A stretch of DNA of 64,000 nt from Betaproteobacteria bacterium (GTDB lineage: Bacteria; Pseudomonadota; Gammaproteobacteria; Burkholderiales; Usitatibacteraceae): assembly GCA_016720925.1 (NCBI GenBank), contig JADKJR010000008.1, positions 62,001 through 126,000 on the forward strand, in the 5' to 3' direction. The position numbers were made by a program, and so were the translations under genes. The notes below the pieces were generated by a model. The model did no database searches. It saw only the letters and a list, made by a program, of their open reading frames with translations, and was not told the origin of the DNA. This document shows, piece by piece, positions 38,852-49,352 of the stretch (positions are counted from its first letter, which is position 1; each line of letters opens with the position of its first letter).

Positions 38852-39189
38852 TCGTAGTCCGCGGCAGGCCCAGCGCGATTCATAACATGATTAATCGTTT
38901 CGAATCGAACCTGTCGCGCAATCAATCCCATTTTTGTTGAGGGCACACACCGGACCTTGAAAGTAGGTTCAAATTAAACCACCTCCCGCAAAAGCCAAGG
39001 CGCATTTGGCGGCCCCTCCCAGGATTCTGGAAATCACTGGCTGTCGCGCGGTATCGGGCTTCTGTAGATTGGGGGCATAGCGGTTATTCAAGTCAATCAC
39101 CTCGTTGTGAGGTGCATCCCGCATATATTCTTAATTGTCAAAATAAATTTCGACTGCTGTTTAGGGCAGACCATTTTAAGGCCCCTGTT

Positions 39190-39205
39190 AGGGTACGCAT
39201 TTGCC
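39190..39205 (+). promoter_or_regulatory. Possible sigma-54 promoter of the MFS gene
   Basis: AGGGTACGCATTTGCC keeps GG-N10-GC spacing and TTTGC at -12 but lacks TGGCA at -24. It lies 24 bp before the MFS start. A CACCTC-N5-GAGGTG dyad at 39098-39114 lies upstream. Confidence 0.3.
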
Positions 39206-39228
39206 CAGTTGAATTACCAAGGAATGTT

Positions 39229-40500
39229 ATGACAGCGAACATTAAGGAAAACGCCATGCACGTTGAGGCAATCATATCGAGCAAGAACCCAGTACGACTC
39301 TACCCATGGCTGATGGCTTTGCTGGTCCTTTTTATGTTGATGGTCACCAACGGTTTCACCACAACAAGTATCACCGGCTATGATGAATCGCTGTTAAAAG
39401 AGTTCGGCTGGTCCCGCGGACAGCTCAAATTTCGCGATTTGATCACGCTGTTTGTCGCGGGCTTAGCCGCGCCGTTTGCGGGAGCGCTTATCGATAGGGT
39501 AGGCGTGCGCAAGTTGATGCTGATCGGCAGTCTGCTGATGGCTGCGGCCTATTTTTCCTATGGGCACATTACCAGTCTGGCACAGATGTACTTGATCCAT
39601 GCAGTATTCGGTGTCGCGCTGGTATGCGCAGGGATCCTGGTCGCGGTGATCCATGTATCGCAGTGGTTCGTGAGCCATCGAGGCACCGCAATCGGAATTG
39701 CCTTAGTTGGTAGCAGTCTGGGCGGCGTGGTGTTCACGCCCGTTGTTGTTGCGCTGATCACTAGCATAGGCTGGCGCGCGACGTTTGAGTGGATGTCTCT
39801 CTTCAATGTGGGGCTGTTCTTCCTTTGTTTCTGGCTGGCGCGAAGCCCCGAGGAAATGGGCCAGAAGCCTTTGGGTTTTGGCGAGGTTTCAAGTAGCAGT
39901 TCGTTGCCGGCATCACCGGGTGATGTGACATACACCCAAGCTTTGCGAACCGTCAGTTTTTGGGCACTGGCTACGGTCGCGATGACGACCTTTTATTCGC
40001 TGCTTGCGCTGGCGGGCCATCTTTTCCTGCACCTGCGCGGCTTGGGCTGGACACCGCAGGCAGCCGGAATGGGCATCAGCATTCTGTTCACAATGGGACT
40101 CATCAGCAAGTTTCTGTTCGGCCTGCTGGTGGATTACTTCAATATGCGAACAGTGTTCTTCCTCAATATCCTTGTGATGCTAATCGGGCTGATATTGCTG
40201 GCGACGCAACGCGCGGATTTGATCTGGCCAGCAATTGTCGTCACCGGTTTTGGTTGGGGTGGCCTGTACACCTTGCTGCAATTGCAGACCGTCAACAATT
40301 TTGGTCTCACGCATTCGGGGAAGATCCTAGGGACCATCACATTGATGGATGCGATCGCCGGCGGATTGGGAATCTGGCTGACCGGGGTATTGTTCGATCG
40401 ATTCAATAGCTACGAAGTAGCGTTTTATCTACTCGTCGGCTTGCTGAGCCTGGCGCTGATTGCGTCAACGAAAATTAAACGTGAAATCAAATTGCCTTAA
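39229..40500 (+). CDS. MFS transporter (OFA/monocarboxylate-like)
   Basis: 423 residues, 12 TM segments in two halves. MFS loop motif between TM2 and TM3 (GALIDRVGVRKLMLIGSLLM). Inner-membrane symporters of this branch import organic acids. AAGGA stands 7 bp before ATG 39229; the frame opens upstream to 39112, but that leader is not membrane-protein-like. Probable uptake step for the compound degraded by the cluster. Confidence 0.85.
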   Translation: MTANIKENAMHVEAIISSKNPVRLYPWLMALLVLFMLMVTNGFTTTSITGYDESLLKEFGWSRGQLKFRDLITLFVAGLAAPFAGALIDRVGVRKLMLIGSLLMAAAYFSYGHITSLAQMYLIHAVFGVALVCAGILVAVIHVSQWFVSHRGTAIGIALVGSSLGGVVFTPVVVALITSIGWRATFEWMSLFNVGLFFLCFWLARSPEEMGQKPLGFGEVSSSSSLPASPGDVTYTQALRTVSFWALATVAMTTFYSLLALAGHLFLHLRGLGWTPQAAGMGISILFTMGLISKFLFGLLVDYFNMRTVFFLNILVMLIGLILLATQRADLIWPAIVVTGFGWGGLYTLLQLQTVNNFGLTHSGKILGTITLMDAIAGGLGIWLTGVLFDRFNSYEVAFYLLVGLLSLALIASTKIKREIKLP

Positions 40501-40937
40501 CCAGGGCCATGGTCTATAGGAGACCGGGGGGGACAGGGTCTTCTACCGATTTCATCAATTGCCATCTTGTTTGACGAAATGAGCCGATAAACCTGTGGCA
40601 CGAAAACCTCGCTGCGGAATTGGCAAATTCGCGGCTAACGCGATTATCAAAGTCAACTGTGCCGACAAGGAGTGACCTTAGCCGAAATGCGCCATTGCGC
40701 ACCACACTCGCCATCGGGCACGGCAATGGTTTCCGGCAACAAGACGACATGGGGGCCGTGCCTAAATTGGGCGGATAATGCGCCCTGATGCCTTGACGAT
40801 GCCGACGACAAGGACCCTCAGCTACCGCAATCAACACTTGCGCTTCACAATTCCCCTACGAAGTTTTCGCACCTCCACGTATTCGGTTGATTGCCTTTAT
40901 GTGATCGAGTCTTCGCGTGAATGCCTGCCGCAAAAAC

Positions 40938-40968
40938 AGCAAGGCCCGGCAAATCGCCGGGCCTTGCT
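40938..40968 (-). terminator. Strong rho-independent terminator of the first TonB receptor gene
   Basis: Perfect 13-bp stem (AGCAAGGCCCGGC with its complement) and 5-nt loop, followed on the minus strand by TGTTTTTG. Confidence 0.88.
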
Positions 40969-41001
40969 GCAACCGCCGCCTATATGTGGCCGAATTCGGT
41001 A

Positions 41002-43168
41002 TCAGTAAAAACGATACCGGAAGTCGACACCGTATGTGCGCGGAACATTAATATAGGCGCTCGCAATGCCAATGCCGGCAATATCGAATCCGCCGGTGTA
41101 ATACTGTTTGTCGCTCAGATTCTTGCCCCACAATGCCAACGCCCACTTGCCGCCGTTGGCTTCATAGCCAACTCGTGCATCGACCAATGTATAGGCGCTC
41201 GTCTTGATGAGTTCCGAGGCTGCGAGGTTCTGATAGTGATCTCCGACATGCTTGGCACTCGCGTTGAATATAATGGCGTCCTTGCCAACGCGGAGGCGAT
41301 AACTGGTACCAAGCCCCCATTGCTGTTTCGGCGCCTGCTTTAGCGGCTTTCCGGCGAACGTCGCGGCGTTCGCTGCCGTGTAGTCCTTGTACTTGCCATC
41401 GATCGTCCCAAGGTTGCCGCTCAGTTGCCATGCGCTGGTAATTTGCGCCGTCGCTTCCACTTCAACGCCCTTCAGTGTCGCGCTGGCGGCGTTGGTCAGT
41501 ACAGCCAACCCGTTTGTGTCGAACGCAGTGAGTTGCAGATCTTTGTAGTCGTTGAGATAGTAGTCGAGATTGAAGCGCACGCGCCCGTCGGCAATGGTCG
41601 TTTTCATCCCGATTTCATAGGACGTCACGATTTCCGGCTTGAGCGTGGTAAAGGCCGCGACCGACGCGGCGCGGCCGTTGAAGCCGCCGCTCTTGAAACC
41701 TGTTGCGGCCGTGGCATATGCGAGTACGTCCTGATTAAGTTGTGCATCCAAGCCCACTTTCCAGTCGGCGCGTGTCCACGTTTCCTTTTTTGCCAACTGG
41801 AAGGCTTGCGTGCCATTGGTGCGGATCGACACAATCGACATGTCCTTTGTCTCGCTGCTGTAGCGCAGACCGCCCGTGGCTTTCCATACCGCGTCAAATT
41901 TGTAGTCGGCCTGACCATAAACTGCGGCGGCACTGGTTTTTTGGCTGATGGTATTGGTGGAACCGGTAGCTAAAATATCCTGGCGTGTTGGCTGGTCATT
42001 CTTCTCGTTGAAGAAAAATACCCCGCCGGTCCACTGCAATGGGCCTGTGCCAGTGGAAATAAGTTGCGACTCGTAACTGTTCTGGCTCTGCTTCTGGTCC
42101 TGATAAAGGTGAAAGCGGGGTTTGCGCGGTGCCGTCGACATCGATATATAACAGATTGCTCATCCTGCGGTACGCAAGGATGTTTCGCCAATCCATGCCG
42201 TCGAAGCTGGTGGAAGTGACCAACGAGACGCCGCTCTGGTCAAGATCGTTGAGACCATTTGGCAGATCCGTTTGAATCGTTAGAAGATCGCCATCCGCAT
42301 TGTTGACAGGGCGTCCCACGCGCAATGCCGTGGCTGGATCGATGATGCCAGACGCATAGGTTGGCCCGCTGCGTTGCTTCACACTGTCCAAAGCGAGCGT
42401 CGCGCGGCTCGATGCTCCGAAATTCATGCCAAAGCTTGCGCGGGCGCCATACACCTGCTCGTCATTGACTTTGCCCCCGTTGGTGATGTCCTTGAGATAG
42501 CCATCGCGATTCTTGGACATGACGGCGAATGTTGCGTCAACGTTTTCGCCCAATTTCGTGCTGAGACCAGCGCGAATATCCTGCCGCGCGAGATTGCCGA
42601 TTCGCCCATCAATTTCGAACTTTTCCTGGCCATTCGGCTTGGCGGTCACGTATCGGATTGCGCCACCTGTCGCGTTACGTCCGTATAGCGTGCCTTGCGG
42701 ACCGCGCAGCACCTCAATACGTTGCACGTCAAACAAATCGAAAAGTGCGCCGGTTTGACGGGGAATATAAACATCATCGATATATATTGCCACCGAAGGA
42801 TCGGCAGAAAATAGCGACTCGTCCGTGCCGACACCCCGCATGAATACCTTGGCGCCACTCGACGTGCCCGTATTGGGTTCGACGACTATATTGGGCACCT
42901 CAAATTTGATGTCATCAAGGCGGCGAATCTGTTTTTGTTCAATGTCCTTGACATTGATGGTGGTGATCGAAATCGGCACCTTTTGCATTTCCTCATCGCG
43001 TCTTTGCGCGCTGACGACGACCGTTTCCAGTTTGTTTAAATCCGCGACCGCATCACCTTTCGCGGCTGTCTGCGCGTATGACCACGGAGATGCCACAGCA
43101 GCAACCGCAAGACCAATAGCGACGGAAAGTACTTTCTTTCTTGACTGGTGCTTGAACTGCTTCTTCAT
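41002..43168 (-). pseudogene. TonB-dependent outer-membrane receptor, one frameshift
   Basis: About 720 residues after repair. Signal peptide, TonB box region (LETVVVSAQRR), plug domain (VPISITTINVKDIEQ; YIDDVYIPRQTG; EVLRGPQGTLYGRNATGGA) and a beta barrel ending in an aromatic residue (YGVDFRYRFY). The frame breaks at the AAA run 42112-42114; the two halves overlap in different frames and join cleanly with one base change in length. Such receptors import large or scarce substrates. Led by a good sigma-54 promoter 250 bp upstream and followed by a strong terminator. Confidence 0.87.
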
Positions 43169-43417
43169 GGAAATTCTCCGTTAAGTCTAATTAGTTGAGA
43201 CTACTACCATGCGACGCGACGGAAGCGTATTGCAGGTCATAGCGAAGAAAACGCTTGGCAGGTTTGGTACATAGTCCGGGATGGACAACCTACAAAACGA
43301 TGACCCCACCTGCGTATGCGTGTGAACGCGAGTAAAAGTAGCTACATGCGCAACCTTGAAACTCACTGGACAATTTGTTGCGGCAATTCAAAACTGGCCA
43401 ATGCGCAAGACACAATG

Positions 43418-43433
43418 AGCAAAATGCATGCCA
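43418..43433 (-). promoter_or_regulatory. Sigma-54 promoter of the first TonB receptor
   Basis: TGGCATGCATTTTGCT on the minus strand, a near-consensus -24/-12 element. The proximal activator site starts 68 bp upstream. Confidence 0.8.
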
Positions 43434-43500
43434 CTAGGAATTCAAGTGAATGGGCCGCGTTCAACCCCAACGGGGCGTAATTCCGCTCAAATATTCTGTT

Positions 43501-43542
43501 TGGAACAGTTGCAGTTCAAGTATGAAACAAAGTCTTGTTTCA
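43501..43542. promoter_or_regulatory. Paired activator sites upstream of the first TonB receptor
   Basis: Degenerate proximal site 43501-43519 (TGGAAC-N7-GTTCAA) and perfect distal site 43523-43542 (TGAAAC-N8-GTTTCA). Confidence 0.75.
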
Positions 43543-43827
43543 CAGATTGAGAGACATCGGCGTTCCGTTTTCAACCAAACCGCACAATGCATCGTTTCGC
43601 TTAATGAACGCGAAGCGCGCCGCTATCCCCGCAACGTGGTTCGGCTTATATGGAATGCCGGCACCGAACGCAAAATTACTGGCGGCGATTGACCATCCGC
43701 CGTTGGTGAGCAAGGGTGATAAATTGCCACGCTGCATTTGAACGGTCCCGACAACCGCACCATGCTTAGCGACAAGACGGAAGCCAAAATCGGGATCGGC
43801 TGAACACCACGCCTGGCGGACCCCGCG

Positions 43828-45030
43828 CTACTTCCAGTTCCGGTCGTACCGCAGGTACTTCCCCGCCTCTTGAAGAGTTGCCGGCAGGGCTTTTGTGAAC
43901 TTGCTGGCCGGGTATTGCTGTACGTACTGGTCGTAGATCGGCTTATACAGCGGCCAGCAAAGGTCCGGGATGCGGTGCTGCGCACGGAAGGCCGCAATGG
44001 GGATGATCGCCGTCACCGCTTGCTCGTGAGCGGATCGCGCCTCCGCCAGTACCTCGCCCCGAGGGCCATAGACGCTGCTGCCGCCGCTACCGGCATCCTC
44101 GAACACGCGCGAAATGTCCGGGCTCACCGCATTGTTGCACACTGCGCAAAATACCTTGTTGTAGTAGGCAGTAGCCCACATGTCGTTCTGCATGAAACCG
44201 CCAGTGGCGGTGCGCAGGAATATCTCGCCGCCTTTCAGCGCCATTGCACGGAAAAGCTCGAATTCGCCCTGAGTGGAGGATAGGCACAGGTTGCCGAGCG
44301 GTGTGCGCGTAACCGGGATGACGTGGTCAAGGCCATACATCTCCACGTAACGGTCATAGCAGTTGAACACGGTGCTGGTCATTAACTCGATGGGGGTGGT
44401 GCCAATCTGAAAAACTCCCATCAGGCTGCGCGCCTTCCAGTGCTTGTCAACGATGCGGCCGTCTGGTCCGATTATGGTGGTAATCGAGAGCAAGTGTCCT
44501 GGCCAATCTGCGTCGCGGACATACGAACCGAAGACGATGTAGCATTTGTACTTGCGCGCAGCCTTGGAAATCTCTTCCGTCTCCGGACCGGGGATTTCGA
44601 TGGCCACGCGCAGCGCTTCCTCGCGCGTCCACTCAAAGCGGAAACCAGTGATGGGGAATTCGTGAAAGAACAGGAGGTCTTTCGGGACACTCCAGGTCTG
44701 CACGCCATCGATCAGGTCGAGCATGTGTGCAAGATTTTCTCTGCGCCCCTTCTCGGGGTTGGCGGCATCCACCGGGCGCACACGGGTCTGCATCACTGCG
44801 AGACTCACGGTGTCCTTCGCCAGCGGCACGATATCGTACGAACCGTCGGCGTGGACCAAGGGCACCGTGGCCTGCGCGCCGCCCGCCATGGTCTTGGCAC
44901 CAGCGCCTGATGAGGCGGCCACCGCTCCCGGCAGTGCCAACCCGGCGAAACCAGTCGCCGCAACACCGAGAAAGCCGCGCCGCGTCGCGTGAGCTGCCGT
45001 CATTTCAGGGTCGGTAAGCTTCCTTTTCAT
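43828..45030 (-). CDS. Tat-exported nitrilase-superfamily (carbon-nitrogen hydrolase) protein
   Basis: 400 residues. A twin-arginine signal (ATRRGFLGVAATGFAGLALP) is followed by a nitrilase fold: Glu124 in LLFFHEFPITGF and Lys196/Lys199 in IVDKHWKAR. At the nucleophile motif the protein reads PLGNLCLSSTQGEFELFR, where Cys249 is out of register with the usual C-x-D/E-x-x-x-PE spacing and a Ser takes the expected place. Activity may be altered or absent. Periplasmic location is unusual for the family. AGGAG precedes the start. It sits between the two TonB receptors, same strand. Confidence 0.8.
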   Translation of the reverse strand: MKRKLTDPEMTAAHATRRGFLGVAATGFAGLALPGAVAASSGAGAKTMAGGAQATVPLVHADGSYDIVPLAKDTVSLAVMQTRVRPVDAANPEKGRRENLAHMLDLIDGVQTWSVPKDLLFFHEFPITGFRFEWTREEALRVAIEIPGPETEEISKAARKYKCYIVFGSYVRDADWPGHLLSITTIIGPDGRIVDKHWKARSLMGVFQIGTTPIELMTSTVFNCYDRYVEMYGLDHVIPVTRTPLGNLCLSSTQGEFELFRAMALKGGEIFLRTATGGFMQNDMWATAYYNKVFCAVCNNAVSPDISRVFEDAGSGGSSVYGPRGEVLAEARSAHEQAVTAIIPIAAFRAQHRIPDLCWPLYKPIYDQYVQQYPASKFTKALPATLQEAGKYLRYDRNWK

Positions 45031-45384
45031 TTTTGGCTACTCCTAAGGCGAGCTGTTCTCAGTCGTGTCATGGTTTAATTTCCTGTTTGAAGCGTATTGC
45101 GAAGTACGTTTCTGGTGCCACAAAGAATTGACCGTTGCACGTCTTATAACTTCAGTCGAGAAAACGCTTGCATGGTTCGTAGTCGCGCCGGCAAAAAGAG
45201 ATGTGCCTCATGCCTGCCGTATTGTCTGAACCCGCTCCTGGTATCGCTTATTAATGCAAACTTTCCGTTCCGGTTCGGTACACAGTACGATTTTGACGAT
45301 CAACTTGGCTCAGATACGTTACAAATCGATCGTCAAATCTGCCCACGCGTGCAAATGAAAGCGATAGCAATTGCATGTGTCAGC
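45031..45384. other. Intergenic region upstream of the nitrilase-like gene
   Basis: 354 bp. A segment at 45159-45197 (GAGAAAACGCTTG then GGTT, GTA, GTC) matches a segment at 43240-43277 upstream of the first receptor. A TGGCAC element on the minus strand at about 45115 lacks a proper -12 box. Confidence 0.4.
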
Positions 45385-47841
45385 TCAAAACTCGTACAAA
45401 AGCGTGATGCCATACTGGCGAAGCCTTGGAAGGAAATCAACGGCGGTCCGGCGGAATGTTGCTGGGTCCAGATAGCGAAATCCATTGAGTGCGGTGTCGT
45501 CATCGGCGGCGTTCTTGACAAAGATCGTCGCGCGCCAGTCGTTGCCGTGAACGCCCGCGCTAGCATTGATATGGGTGAAAGGGTCCGCCCAAATGAGATT
45601 CTGGATCTCTGCGTAGCGCCGCGACTGATAGACCATATCGGCGCGTGCAAACACGCGCAGGTCAGCCGAACCAGCCGGGACATCGATTGCGGCAGACCCC
45701 GCCGCCGAATGCCTTGGGCTGCGCGGCAGTGTGAATCCCGCCACCGACCTATTCCCTCCAAAGACCGTACCGTTCGTTATCTCGGTGCCTTCGAGCGCCT
45801 TGGCGTCGGTAAAGGCGTAATTGCCACTGAGCGTTAGCCAGCGATTCGCCTTCACAACAAGTTCTGCTTCCAAGCCGCGTGTCCGTGCTTTACCGACGTT
45901 GTTCACGACGGTCGTCGACGTAATCGCACCTGTGAATGGATTCTGCACCGACGAGACATTTGATAGTTGCAGTCCCGAGATATTATTCTGGAACAGTGCA
46001 AAGTTGAACCGGATACTACGGTCGGCAAATTCGCTTTTGGCACCGAGTTCCCCAGACGTGACCTTCTCGCCATCGTACGCGAAGTCACTTGCCGCCAAAC
46101 CAGGGGTCGTATTGAAGCCACCACTTTTGCTACCCTTTGCCAGCTGAGCGTAGAACAGGACGTCTTTGTACGGCTTATAGTCAAATGTGAAACGCGGCGC
46201 GAAGTCCCTGAAGGTCTTGCTACCACTCACGTAGCAGAGTTGACCCGCCGTACAAGTGCCGACACTTACAATTGCCGTGCCGAGCGCTGGACCGCCGATC
46301 TGAACCCGCTCGTTTCCAAAGCGCCCTTCGGCCGAAAGTTTTATCGTTTCACTCATTGTATATTGCACACGACCGAAGGGTGAGAGGCTGCGCACACTCG
46401 ACTCTGGCTTTGGCCGCAGGGGATCAGCAATGGTCTGTAGCGTCGCATTTTGCGCAATCACGCCGGAAGTTTCGCCGTGCCCGTTTTCCTTGTAGTAGAA
46501 AGCGCCGATCAACCAAGTCAACGCGGCATCTTGAGGCGACATCAGGCGCAATTCCTGCGAAAGGTAGTTGAGTCGGTCACGGTCGTAAGTCAGCCATGAA
46601 GATGCCGGGAAGCCAAAGCCAGGCGCAAAGCGTGTTCCGTTATAGGATTGGTCCGCCCCCAAATTGGACTTCTGGCGTGTGTAAGCACTCTGCGAAGTTA
46701 GCGTGTACCCGCCGCCAAAGTGGTAATTCAACGTTGCTGATCCACGCAACACATTGCGATCAAGTCCTGCAATGTTGCCGTAGTTGATGCCGGTCTTCGG
46801 GTCGGTGTAATTGACGAAGTCGGTCTCATTGAGCCGCACAGTCCTGCCAGAAAACGTCGATGCGCCACAGGGCCAGCCATTGGTACGCGTTGTAAGCGAG
46901 GCCGGGAATGCCGGATCAGGGAGACCGGTAGCTGGGTTATTTCCAACAATATTGATTACATGACCGTCGCAGCTAGTACCATTCGCAGCGTTAGAGGATC
47001 CGTTCTGGTTCGTCACCACGCCGCCTGCCTGAGTCGGAATCGTGCGAACTGCCGCTGCAAATAGGCCATCGCGATCGACGGAATAATCTAATGAAAATAG
47101 CGCATCGAAGGTCTTTGACGGTGTGAAAGATAACTCTCCGCCGCCTGACTTGGTACGCTCATTACCTATTTTGTTGCCGGTTTGACTATTGGTGTATTGG
47201 CCACCGTACTCATAGTTCCTCGCTCTAAGGCGCGCCGAAAGCACGCTCGGCAAAATTGGCAGGGTTATGGCTCCAAAGAGTGATTTCTCTCCCCCCTGAC
47301 CGGCGACCGTCGCGGATACTTTTCCGGTTAGTTCGTTTTCCGGCTTCACGGTGATGTAATTAATCGCGCCGGCATAGGTTGAACGCCCATAAAGTGCAGA
47401 TTGCGGCCCCTTTATAACCTCGACACGCTGCACGTCATCGAGCACAAGGCCAAGTGCCGCGTCGCGCACGTATACGCCATTGACGAACACCGACACCGGC
47501 TGTGGCGCGTCGTTACGATTCGTTGAAATGCCTCGAATGACGGGTCGCTCCCCCGTGCGACCAAAATCCGGAGAATAACTAAGACCAGGGGTAAATTGCG
47601 AAAGCTCACTAAGCGAAGTGACCCCGAGCTCCTGAAGATCTTTGCCGGTAAGGGCACGGATGGAAAGCGGCACATCCTGCAAGCGTTCCCCAATTTTGCG
47701 TGCCGTCACCACGATTTCTTCAAGGGACGCGCTCTCTTCGACGGCAGTACTAACTGGCGCGGCACTGGCTGGAGCAGTTTGCGCGCCGACGTGGCTGCTT
47801 GCGACGCTCATGGCAGTTATGAGAAGTAATTTCAATTGCAT
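45385..47841 (-). CDS. TonB-dependent outer-membrane receptor
   Basis: 818 residues: signal peptide (MQLKLLLITAMSVASSHVGA), TonB-box region (LEEIVVTARKI), plug (VPLSIRALTGKDLQE; VFVNGVYVRDAALG; EVIKGPQSALYGRSTYAGAI), barrel and C-terminal LRQYGITLLYEF ending in Phe. Intact. AAGGAGG lies 5 bp before ATG 47841. Transcribed from a sigma-54 promoter with paired activator sites. Imports an unknown ligand; together with the first receptor it suggests a bulky or scarce substrate. Confidence 0.92.
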   Translation of the reverse strand: MQLKLLLITAMSVASSHVGAQTAPASAAPVSTAVEESASLEEIVVTARKIGERLQDVPLSIRALTGKDLQELGVTSLSELSQFTPGLSYSPDFGRTGERPVIRGISTNRNDAPQPVSVFVNGVYVRDAALGLVLDDVQRVEVIKGPQSALYGRSTYAGAINYITVKPENELTGKVSATVAGQGGEKSLFGAITLPILPSVLSARLRARNYEYGGQYTNSQTGNKIGNERTKSGGGELSFTPSKTFDALFSLDYSVDRDGLFAAAVRTIPTQAGGVVTNQNGSSNAANGTSCDGHVINIVGNNPATGLPDPAFPASLTTRTNGWPCGASTFSGRTVRLNETDFVNYTDPKTGINYGNIAGLDRNVLRGSATLNYHFGGGYTLTSQSAYTRQKSNLGADQSYNGTRFAPGFGFPASSWLTYDRDRLNYLSQELRLMSPQDAALTWLIGAFYYKENGHGETSGVIAQNATLQTIADPLRPKPESSVRSLSPFGRVQYTMSETIKLSAEGRFGNERVQIGGPALGTAIVSVGTCTAGQLCYVSGSKTFRDFAPRFTFDYKPYKDVLFYAQLAKGSKSGGFNTTPGLAASDFAYDGEKVTSGELGAKSEFADRSIRFNFALFQNNISGLQLSNVSSVQNPFTGAITSTTVVNNVGKARTRGLEAELVVKANRWLTLSGNYAFTDAKALEGTEITNGTVFGGNRSVAGFTLPRSPRHSAAGSAAIDVPAGSADLRVFARADMVYQSRRYAEIQNLIWADPFTHINASAGVHGNDWRATIFVKNAADDDTALNGFRYLDPATFRRTAVDFLPRLRQYGITLLYEF

Positions 47842-47915
47842 GCGAGCCTCCTTGTTATATTCACTGGACAATTCAATTGGTTTCTGCGATTCGAAACTTG
47901 CCAATGCGTATCAAA

Positions 47916-47931
47916 AGCAAGTTGCATGCCA
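47916..47931 (-). promoter_or_regulatory. Sigma-54 promoter of the second TonB receptor
   Basis: TGGCATGCAACTTGCT on the minus strand, 75 bp upstream of the start codon; the activator sites start 69 bp further upstream, as at the first receptor. Confidence 0.82.
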
Positions 47932-47999
47932 TAGATAATTTGTCAGAAAAGACTTTGCCAAGTGCCAAATGGGACGTTTTTCCAATCTCGAATTAGGTT

Positions 48000-48041
48000 T
48001 GGAACAGCCGCACGCTATATATGAAACAACTATTCGTTTCA
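48000..48041. promoter_or_regulatory. Paired activator sites upstream of the second TonB receptor
   Basis: Degenerate half-site TGGAAC at 48000-48005, then a perfect TGAAAC-N8-GTTTCA at 48022-48041. Confidence 0.7.
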
Positions 48042-48101
48042 TTTATATTGGGACCTTGGGTGTCCGGCTTGTAACCAATACCTGAAACTCAAGAATTCGC
48101 T

Positions 48102-49125
48102 TCACAAACGCGAAACTCCAACTTTGGTCTCACGGCAAGCTGCATGAACCGATCCGGTCTTCAAGGCGGGGCATGGTTCATTCGCGCTGAAATATCGCTT
48201 GGCCAAAACAATCAGATGTCGTGATAATTCGGGACCATCCGGCTCGTTGAGCGACAGTCGTCGCCCGCATGACCGAGCGCGCGGCATGCGCAGATAGCAA
48301 TCGCCGCTTGCTGATCCGGCCCATGTGCCGGATATGGCCGGATGAAGTCTCCGTGGACGTGAGCACGAGCAAGGAGACAAAGTGTCGGGCAGACTGGAAG
48401 TGCCGCACGTTACCGCTAGTCGACGCCATTACGGCGGTTGCGATCACTTGGCCGACGCTGGGAATCGACATCAAGGTCTTGCAAGCCGCGCTGTGTTTGC
48501 GCCACGGCCGACAATTCGCGTTCGAACTGGCCGAGGTGCCGCTTCGAGAAGGTGAATCTCCTCGACCAGCAGTTCCATCAGGCAGCGAACCATCTCCGGC
48601 ACCGCCGAGTGCGGATCCGCCAGTACCCGTCTGATATGTTCGATTCCGACGCGGGACCCCTGAGGAAAGCTGATTCCGAATTCATGGCAGAAGCTGCGCC
48701 GCGCATTGATGCGTCTGGTGCGGATACCCATCTACCGCGAGCGAGCGCGATGCAATCCCTGCAGGTCTTGTTGCTCGACCGACTTGACCTTGACCGGCTG
48801 GATATCCGATAACCGTGCCGTTTCCAGGAGCGCGGTGGCATTGGTCTTGTTGCAATTCACGTAGGCGCGCACATAAACCGGCGGCAGCAACTTGACTTCA
48901 AACCACAATCCATTCAGCCAGCGCGCTCAGTGGTGTGCCGATCCGCAGGCTTCCCATCACGACCAAGCCCACCGCGCGTTTGAGGAACCAGCGTTCGAGC
49001 TGTGATCGCGTGAGACGCCTGCGTTCGACAATTTTCCATTGCGAGTCGGCAACGTCCAGTTGAAAGACGCTCTCTGGCAGATCGACGGCGATCGCAATGG
49101 CATTTATCTCGGACTCCTTCCGTTC
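48102..49125 (-). mobile_element. Decayed IS110-group (IS1111-like) transposase
   Basis: Remnant readable in pieces across several frames. The N-terminal DEDD-type part (AVDLPESVFQLDVADSQWK, RLTRSQLERWFLKRAVG) lies at about 49100-48900, then VYVRAYVNCNKTNATALLET and SVEQQDLQGLHRAR at about 48890-48740. GIRTRRINARRSFCHEFGIS follows at 48730-48470, and the transposase_20 end (SIPSVGQVIATAVMAS; GHIRHMGRISKRR) at 48470-48240. Multiple frameshifts make it non-functional. It sits between the second receptor and the activator gene, at the edge of the sequence shared by the two receptor promoter regions. Confidence 0.82.
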
Positions 49126-49352
49126 ATTGCTGGCAACCCATACCATAAGAGCGCCAGCTGGCACGATAATGCCGTTCAAAATGGGAGGAGCATCCCATTA
49201 GGCGACAATGCCTGAATCGCTGACCGGCGCACAGGCTCCCAGCCAAGACGTCTCTATGCCGTATTGATCAATCCGGCGACGCTTGCGGCGACCTCAGGTA
49301 CCCACGGCGCCGCATCGGTCACGCGGCGTGCTAAAAAGAAACTCGATAACAC

